From Saccoglossus kowalevskii (lineage: Eukaryota > Hemichordata > Enteropneusta > Harrimaniidae), in NCBI RefSeq assembly GCF_000003605.2, contig NW_003115339.1, positions 1-12,987 of the forward strand: DNA of 12,987 bases, in the 5' to 3' direction. How positions within the stretch are numbered: the first letter of the stretch is position 1; each line of letters begins with the position of its first letter. The notes beneath the pieces were generated by a model, which was not told the origin of the DNA, searched no databases, and saw only the letters and a program-made list of their open reading frames with translations. A program made the translations under genes and the position numbers. Positions 8,392 through 12,987 of the stretch are shown piece by piece.

Positions 8392-9242
8392 TGGCCTAAT
8401 TATCTCTATACAGTAGAGGATGGCCTAAATGTCTCTATACAGTAGAGGATAACCTAAATGTCTCTATACAGTAGAGGATGGCCTAAATGTCTCCATACAG
8501 TAGAGGATGGCCTAAATGTCCCTATACAGTAGAGGATAACCTAAATGACTCTATACAGTAGACAATGGCCTAAATGTCTCTATATAGTTAGAGGTTGGCC
8601 TAAATGTCTCTATACAGTAGAGGGAGGTCTAAATGTCTCTATACAGTAGAGGGTGGTCTAAATGTCTCTATACAGTAGAGGATGGCCTAAATATCTCTAT
8701 ACAGTGGAGGATGGCCTAAATGTCTCTATATAGTAGAGAATGGCCTAAATGTCTCAATACAGTAGAGGATGGCCTAAATGCCTCTACAGTAGAGGGTGGT
8801 TTAAATGTTTCTATACAGTAGAGGATGGTCTAAATGTTTCTATACAGTAGAGGGTGGTCTAAATGTCTCTATACAGTGGAGAATGGCCTAAATGTCTCTA
8901 TACAGTAGAGGGTGGCCTAAATGCCTCTACACAGTAGAGGGTGGTCTAAATGTTTCTATACTGGAAAGGATGGTCTAAATGTTTCTATACAGTAGAGGAT
9001 GGTTTAAATGTTTCTATACAGTAGAGGATGGTTTAAATGTTTCTATACAGTAGAGGGTGGTATAAATGTCTCTATACAGTGGAGAATGGCCTAAATGTCT
9101 TGATACAGTAGAGGATGGCCTAAATGTCTCTATACAGTAGAGGGTGGTCTAAATGTTTCTATACAGTAGAGGGTGGCCTAAATGTCTCTATACAGTGGAG
9201 AAAGGCCTAAATGTCTCTATACAGTAGAGGGTGGCCTAAATG
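8392..9242 (+). repeat. 851-bp segmental duplication, offset 1302, right copy
   Basis: Partner of 7090-7940. Differences include CTCCATAC, GACAATGG for GACGATGG, TATAGTAGAGAATGG for TACAGTAGAGAATGG and CTTGATAC. The match ends at 9242, where this copy goes on with TTTC and the left copy with CCTC. Confidence 0.88.
8876..9039 (+). repeat. CTGGAAAGG cassette, copy 8
   Basis: Marker at 8961, apparently identical to copies 1-3 and 6. TATAAAT follows at 9061. Confidence 0.95.
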
Positions 9243-9473
9243 TTTCTATACAGTAGAGGATGGTCTAAATGTTTCTATGCAGTAGAGGATGGTCTAAATG
9301 TTTCTATACAGTAGAGGGTGGTCTAAATGCCTCTATACAGTGGAGAATGGCCTAAATGTCTCGATACATTAGAGGATGGCCTAAATGTCTCTATACAGTA
9401 GAGGATGGTCTAAATGTCTCTATACAGTAGAGGGTGGTCTAAATGTTTTATACAGTAGAGGGTGGTCTATATG
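8876..9473 (+). repeat. Higher-order repeat unit D, one monomer short
   Basis: It has the same monomer order as units A and C, including GATACATTAGAGG, but GTTTTATACAG (9445) is 484 bp after the marker instead of 513. The 29-bp shortfall equals one monomer, lost just after GAGAAAGGCC where the GGGTGGCC unit goes straight to TTTCTATACAGTAGAGG. Confidence 0.88.
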
Positions 9474-9837
9474 TCTCTAAACAGTGGAGGGTGGCCTAAA
9501 TGCCTCTATACAGTTGAGGGTGGTCTAAATGATTCTATACAGTAGAGGATGGCCTAAATGTCTCTATACAGTATAGGATGGTCTAAAAGTCTCTATACAG
9601 TAGGGAATGGCCTAAATGTCTCTATACAGTAGAGGGTGGCCTAAATGTCTCTATATAGTAGAGGGTGGTCTAAATGTCTCTATACAGTCAGAAGATGGCG
9701 TATATGTCTCTATACAGTACAGGATGGTCTAAATGTCTCTATACAGTTAGATGATGGCCTAAATATCTCTATACACTAGAGAGTGGTCTAAATATCTATA
9801 CAGTAGAGGATGGCCTAAATGTCTATATAGTAGAGGG
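9474..9837 (+). repeat. Most diverged monomer stretch
   Basis: It begins with the GTTGAGGGTGG/GATTC linker also seen at 7024, then contains many variants not noticed elsewhere: GTATAGGATGG, CTAAAAGTC, GTAGGGAATGG, CAGAAGATGGCGTATATG, GTACAGGATGG, GTTAGATGATGG, CACTAGAGAGTGG and CTAAATATCTATACAG. Even so the 29-bp period and orientation persist. It is the best candidate here for less homogenised, older repeat. No gene. Confidence 0.85.
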
Positions 9838-10368
9838 TGGTCTAAATGTCTCTATACAGTCAGAGGATGGCCTAAATGTCTCTATACAATAGAGTGTGGT
9901 CTAAATGTCTATACAATAGAGGATGGCCTAAATGTCTCTATATAGTATAGGGTGGTCAAAATGTCTCTATACAGTTAGAGGATGGCCTTAATGTCTAAAT
10001 GTCTCTATACAGTAGAGGATGGCCTAAATGTCTCTATACAGTAGAGGATAGCCTAAATGTCTCTATACAGCAGAGGATGGTCTAAATGTCTCTATACAGT
10101 AGAGGATGGCCTAAATGTCTCTATACAGTAGAGGATGGCTTAAATGTCTCTATACAGTTGAGGATGGCCTAAATGTCTCTATACAGTAGAGGATGGTGTA
10201 AATGTCTCTATACAGTAGCGCATGGCCTAAATGTCCCTATACAGTAGAGGATAACCTAAATGACTCTATACAGTAGACGATGGCCTAAATGTCTCTATAT
10301 AGTTAGAGGTTGGCCTAAATGTCTCTATACAGTAGAGGGAGGTCTAAATGTCTCTATACAGTAGAGGG
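9838..10368 (+). repeat. 531-bp segmental duplication, offset 2212, left copy
   Basis: It matches 12050-12580 at constant offset 2212. Shared rare markers: GTCAGAGG (near 9861), ATACAATAGAGTGTGG, an 8-base longer unit TAATGTCTAAATGTC (9989), ACAGCAGAGG, GTAGCGCATGG (10216) and GGATAACCTAAATGACT. Four differences were seen by eye, including positions 9948 and 9958. Its right part also matches 7220 onward at an offset near 3017. Confidence 0.9.
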
Positions 10369-11220
10369 TGGTCTAAATGTCTCTATACAGTAGAGGATGG
10401 CCTAAATATCTCTATACAGTGGAGGATGGCCTAAATGTCTCTATACAGTGGAGAATGGCCTAAATGTCTCAATACAGTAGAGGATGGCCTAAATGCCTCT
10501 ATACAGTAGAGGGTGGTCTAAATGTTTCTATACAGTAGAGGATGGTCTAAATGTTTCTATACAGTAGAGGGTGGTCTAAATGTCTCTATACAGTGGAGAA
10601 TGGCCTAAATGTCTCTATACAGTAGAGGGTGGCCTAAATGCCTCTACACAGTAGAGGGTGGTCTAAATGTTTCTATACTGGAAAGGATGGTCTAAATGTT
10701 TCTAATACAGTAGAGGATGGTTTAAATGTTTCTATACAGTAGAGGATGGTTTAAATGTTTCTATACAGTAGAGGGTGGTATAAATGTCTCTATACAGTGG
10801 AGAATGGCCTAAATGTCTCGATACAGTAGAGGATGGCCTAAATGTCTCTATACAGTAGAGGGTGGTCTAAATGTTTCTATACAGTAGAGGGTGGTCTAAA
10901 TGTCTCTATACAGTGGAGAAAGGTCTAAATGTCTCTATACAGTAGAGGGTGGCCTAAATGCCTCTATACAGTAGAGGGTGGTCTAAATGTCTCTTATACA
11001 GTAGAGGATGGTCTAAATGTTTCTATACAGTAGAGGATGGTCTAAATGTCTCTATACAGTTAGAGGATGGCCTTAATGTCTCTATACAGTAGAGGATGGC
11101 TTAAATGTCTCTATACAGTTGAGGATGGCCTAAATGTCTCTATACAGTAAAGGATGGTCTAAATGCCTCTATACAGTAAAGGATGGCCTAATTGTCCCTA
11201 TACAGTAGAGGATGGCCCCA
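10369..11220 (+). repeat. Cassette 9 region and simple monomers, no gene
   Basis: To about 10985 this continues the marker order of 7345-7965 (CTAAATATC, CTCAATAC, cassette, TATAAAT, CTCGATAC, GAGAAAGGTC). Here the CCTCTATACAG unit keeps the two bases missing near 7480. It then switches to TCTTATACAG, a GTTAGAGG unit with CCTTAATG, GTTGAGG (near 11118), two GTAAAGGATGG units and GATGGCCCCATTATC. Confidence 0.85.
10593..10757 (+). repeat. CTGGAAAGG cassette, copy 9
   Basis: Marker at 10678. One extra A (TTTCTAATACAG near 10705) makes it 165 bp. TATAAAT follows at 10779, 101 bp from the marker because of that insertion. Confidence 0.94.
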
Positions 11221-11549
11221 TTATCTCTATACAGTAGACGATGGCCTAAATGTCTCTATACAGTGGAGAATGGCCTAAATGTCTCTATATAGTTAGAGGA
11301 TGGTCTAAATGTCTATACAGTAGAGGATGGCCTAAATGTCTCTTATACAATAGAGGATGGCCTAAATGTCTCTATACAGTAAAGGATGATCTAAATGTCT
11401 CTATACAGTAGAGGGTGGCCTAAATGCCTCTATACAGTAGAGGGCGGTCTAAATGTTTCTATACAGTAGAGGGTGGTCTAAAAGTTTCTATACAGTAGAG
11501 GGTGGTCTAAATGTTTCTATACAATAGAGGGTGGTCTAAATGTTTCTAT
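11221..11549 (+). repeat. Segmental duplication, offset 6650, right copy
   Basis: Copy of 4571-4899 with about three differences (A at 11350, CTAAAAG near 11482, ATACAATAG near 11523). GTAAAGGATGATC lies at 11379. At 11550 the sequence switches to a GGATGGCCTAAATATC unit like that near 8680, marking a recombination junction. Confidence 0.88.
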
Positions 11550-11733
11550 ACAGTAGAGGATGGCCTAAATATCTCTATACAGTGGAGGATGGCCTAAATG
11601 TCTCTATATAGTAGAGAATGGCCTAAATGTCTCTATATAGTAGAGAATGGCCTAAATGTCTCAATACAGTAGAGGATGGCCTAAATGCCTCTACAGTAGA
11701 GGGTGGTCTAAATGTTTCTATACAGTAGAGGAT
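11550..11733 (+). repeat. Block parallel to 8672-8826 with one doubled monomer
   Basis: It follows the order CTAAATATC, GTGGAGGATGG, TATAGTAGAGAATGG, CTCAATAC and the two-base-short CCTCTACAG. The TATAGTAGAGAATGG unit is present twice in a row (GTAGAGAATGG at 11611 and 11640) but once near 8730, so one 29-bp unit has been duplicated here. Confidence 0.87.
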
Positions 11734-12061
11734 GGTCTAAATGTTTCTATACAGTAGAGGGTGGTCTAAATGTCTCTATACAGTGGAGAATGGCCTAAAT
11801 GTCTCTATACAGTAGAGGGTGGCCTAAATGCCTCTACACAGTAGAGGGTGGTCTAAATGTTTCTATACTGGAAAGGATGGTCTAAATGTTTCTATACAGT
11901 AGAGGATGGTTTAAATGTTTCTATACAGTAGAGGATGGTTTAAATGTTTCTATACAGTAGAGGGTGGTATAAATGTCTATACAGTGGAGAATGGCCTAAA
12001 TGTCTCGATACAGTAGAGGATGGCCTAAATGTCTCTATACAGTAGAGGATGGTCTAAATGT
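11734..12061 (+). repeat. 328-bp block X, left copy (partner 12582-12909)
   Basis: It contains cassette 10, its TATAAAT unit (11968), a two-base-short TGTCTATACAGTGG unit and CTCGATAC. The copy at 12582-12909 (offset 848) differs at one position seen by eye (11812 G, 12660 C). The sequence continues into the 12050-12580 block. Confidence 0.9.
11783..11946 (+). repeat. CTGGAAAGG cassette, copy 10
   Basis: Marker at 11868, apparently identical to copies 1-3, 6 and 8. The TATAAAT unit at 11968 is followed by TGTCTATACAG, a two-base deletion shared only with copy 11. Confidence 0.95.
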
Positions 12062-12580
12062 CTCTATACAGTCAGAGGATGGCCTAAATGTCTCTATACA
12101 ATAGAGTGTGGTCTAAATGTCTATACAATAGAGGATGGCCTAAATGTCTCTATATAGTAAAGGGTGGTCTAAATGTCTCTATACAGTTAGAGGATGGCCT
12201 TAATGTCTAAATGTCTCTATACAGTAGAGGATGGCCTAAATGTCTCTATACAGTAGAGGATAGCCTAAATGTCTCTATACAGCAGAGGATGGTCTAAATG
12301 TCTCTATACAGTAGAGGATGGCCTAAATGTCTCTATACAGTAGAGGATGGCTTAAATGTCTCTATACAGTTGAGGATGGCCTAAATGTCTCTATACAGTA
12401 GAGGATGGTCTAAATGTCTCTATACAGTAGCGCATGGCCTAAATGTCCCTATACAGTAGAGGATAACCTAAATGACTCTATACAGTAGACGATGGCCTAA
12501 ATGTCTCTATATAGTTAGAGGTCGGCCTAAATGTCTCTATACAGTAGAGGGAGGTCTAAATGTCTCTATACAGTAGAGGG
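12050..12580 (+). repeat. 531-bp block Y, second copy (partner 9838-10368)
   Basis: Near-identical copy of 9838-10368 with the same rare markers, including the 8-base longer unit (12201) and GTAGCGCATGG (12428). It is framed by the two copies of block X, giving X-Y-X. The right junction at 12581 changes GGGTGGTC to GGGAGGTC and then enters the second X copy. Confidence 0.9.
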
Positions 12581-12581
12581 A

Positions 12582-12909
12582 GGTCTAAATGTTTCTATAC
12601 AGTAGAGGGTGGTCTAAATGTCTCTATACAGTGGAGAATGGCCTAAATGTCTCTATACACTAGAGGGTGGCCTAAATGCCTCTACACAGTAGAGGGTGGT
12701 CTAAATGTTTCTATACTGGAAAGGATGGTCTAAATGTTTCTATACAGTAGAGGATGGTTTAAATGTTTCTATACAGTAGAGGATGGTTTAAATGTTTCTA
12801 TACAGTAGAGGGTGGTATAAATGTCTATACAGTGGAGAATGGCCTAAATGTCTCGATACAGTAGAGGATGGCCTAAATGTCTCTATACAGTAGAGGATGG
12901 TCTAAATGT
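12582..12909 (+). repeat. 328-bp block X, right copy (partner 11734-12061)
   Basis: Contains cassette 11 and the same two-base-short unit after TATAAAT (12816). Unlike the left copy it continues into GGGTGGTC and GAGAAAGGTC units as at 10858-10930, which is the normal downstream order of the higher-order repeat. Confidence 0.9.
12631..12794 (+). repeat. CTGGAAAGG cassette, copy 11
   Basis: Marker at 12716. One private change (CTATACACTAGAGG, C at 12660). TATAAAT follows at 12816. Confidence 0.94.
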
Positions 12910-12987
12910 TTCTATACAGTAGAGGGTGGTCTAAATGTCTCTATACAGTGGAGAAAGGTCTAAATGTCTCTATACAGTAGAGTGATG
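12910..12987 (+). repeat. End of the visible array, last monomer aberrant
   Basis: Two and a half ordinary monomers (GGGTGGTC, GTGGAGAAAGGTC), then a final partial unit reading TAGAGTGATG. The aligned copies have TAGAGGGTGG, so three of the last five bases differ. This may be a variant monomer or the first bases of flanking DNA; the window is too short to tell. Confidence 0.6.

Larger units (their letters stand above)
1..12987 (+). repeat. 29-bp tandem satellite/minisatellite array, about 448 monomers
   Basis: The entire window is a head-to-tail array of a 29-bp unit; 541-569 is a typical copy. Each unit has a core, CTCTATACAGTAGAG, then a spacer ending in CTAAATG. All copies point the same way; I saw no inverted copy, spacer or foreign insertion. 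Common dimorphic positions, numbering from the first T of 541, are 1 (T/C), 2 (C/T), 13 (A/G), 17 (G/A), 18 (A/G) and 22 (T/C), all transitions. Length variants recur: 30-mers with TCTTATACAG or ATAGTTAGAGG, and 27-mers lacking two bases (TGTCTATACAG, CCTCTACAG). Both window ends lie inside or at the edge of repeat, so the total array is at least 13 kb. No family name is recognised. Such arrays are typical of eukaryotic nuclear DNA; assignment to an animal genome is inference. Strand is given as the orientation used for the consensus. Confidence 0.99.

Noticed and set aside
1-12987. CRISPR array, suggested by a repeat of about 29 bp with a small internal dyad
   Set aside because: Repeats abut directly with no spacers, vary by many substitutions and are about 448 in number. 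No cas genes are present.
1-12987. A repeat-peptide gene such as a silk, antifreeze or surface protein
   Set aside because: The 29-bp period is not divisible by 3, and stops recur on both strands (TAG and TAA forward; TAG twice per unit in reverse). A selected coding repeat would keep a multiple of three.
1-12987. Splice-like signals in each monomer (CTAAAT then TTTCTATACAG)
   Set aside because: These loosely resemble a branch point and an acceptor site, but they recur in every unit with no exon, donor or open frame, so they carry no specific evidence.
1-12987. Transposon, insertion sequence, tRNA or rRNA inside the array
   Set aside because: No interruption of the 29-bp phase larger than a few bases was found, so there is no room for an inserted element, and no tRNA or rRNA landmarks are visible.

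Overview
The whole window is one uninterrupted tandem-repeat array. I see no unique-sequence DNA, protein gene or RNA gene in it. The basic unit is 29 bp (a typical copy is 541-569). About 448 copies lie head to tail, all in the same orientation, and the array runs off both ends of the window. Base composition is about 40% G+C with almost no CpG in the consensus. A homogeneous minisatellite or satellite of 13 kb or more, with nested higher-order structure, points to a eukaryotic nuclear genome, possibly an animal. Nothing in the sequence fixes the species.

Three levels of organisation are visible. (1) The 29-bp monomer varies mostly by transitions at about six positions, giving recognisable monomer types. 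(2) A six-monomer cassette of 164 bp carries a private variant, CTGGAAAGG, and occurs 11 times (variant at 288, 2231, 2899, 3625, 5017, 6413, 7659, 8961, 10678, 11868 and 12716). Several copies look identical by eye. Nine of the 11 are followed by a TATAAAT-containing monomer exactly 100-101 bp after the marker. (3) Blocks of about 250-850 bp recur elsewhere at constant offsets (581/610, 668, 724, 848, 929, 1302, 2212 and 6650 bp). Most offsets are close to whole numbers of monomers, which is what unequal crossing-over or gene conversion in register would leave.

Layout: 1-1797 holds the first cassette, then simple monomers with two internal duplications (603-850 with 1184-1460; 876-1209 with 1600-1933). 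1798-3133 is a 668-bp tandem duplication. 2814-4166 holds two copies of a longer higher-order unit. 4200-5531 holds the 929-bp-offset duplication and an 88-bp doublet. 5532-7089 contains a third higher-order unit. 7090-9473 holds an 851-bp block repeated 1302 bp further on. 9474-9837 is the most diverged stretch. 9838-12987 is a mosaic in which a 531-bp block reappears between two near-identical 328-bp blocks.

The only long open frames (3352-3642 and 4078-4293) are translations of the repeat. Because 29 is not a multiple of 3, each frame reads through all three phases and meets stops every 87 bp. These two survive only because single-base indels shift them past the stops. I do not regard them as genes, and there is no sign of a CRISPR array, transposon or other encoded system. 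What is of interest is the repeat's architecture and its recombination history.
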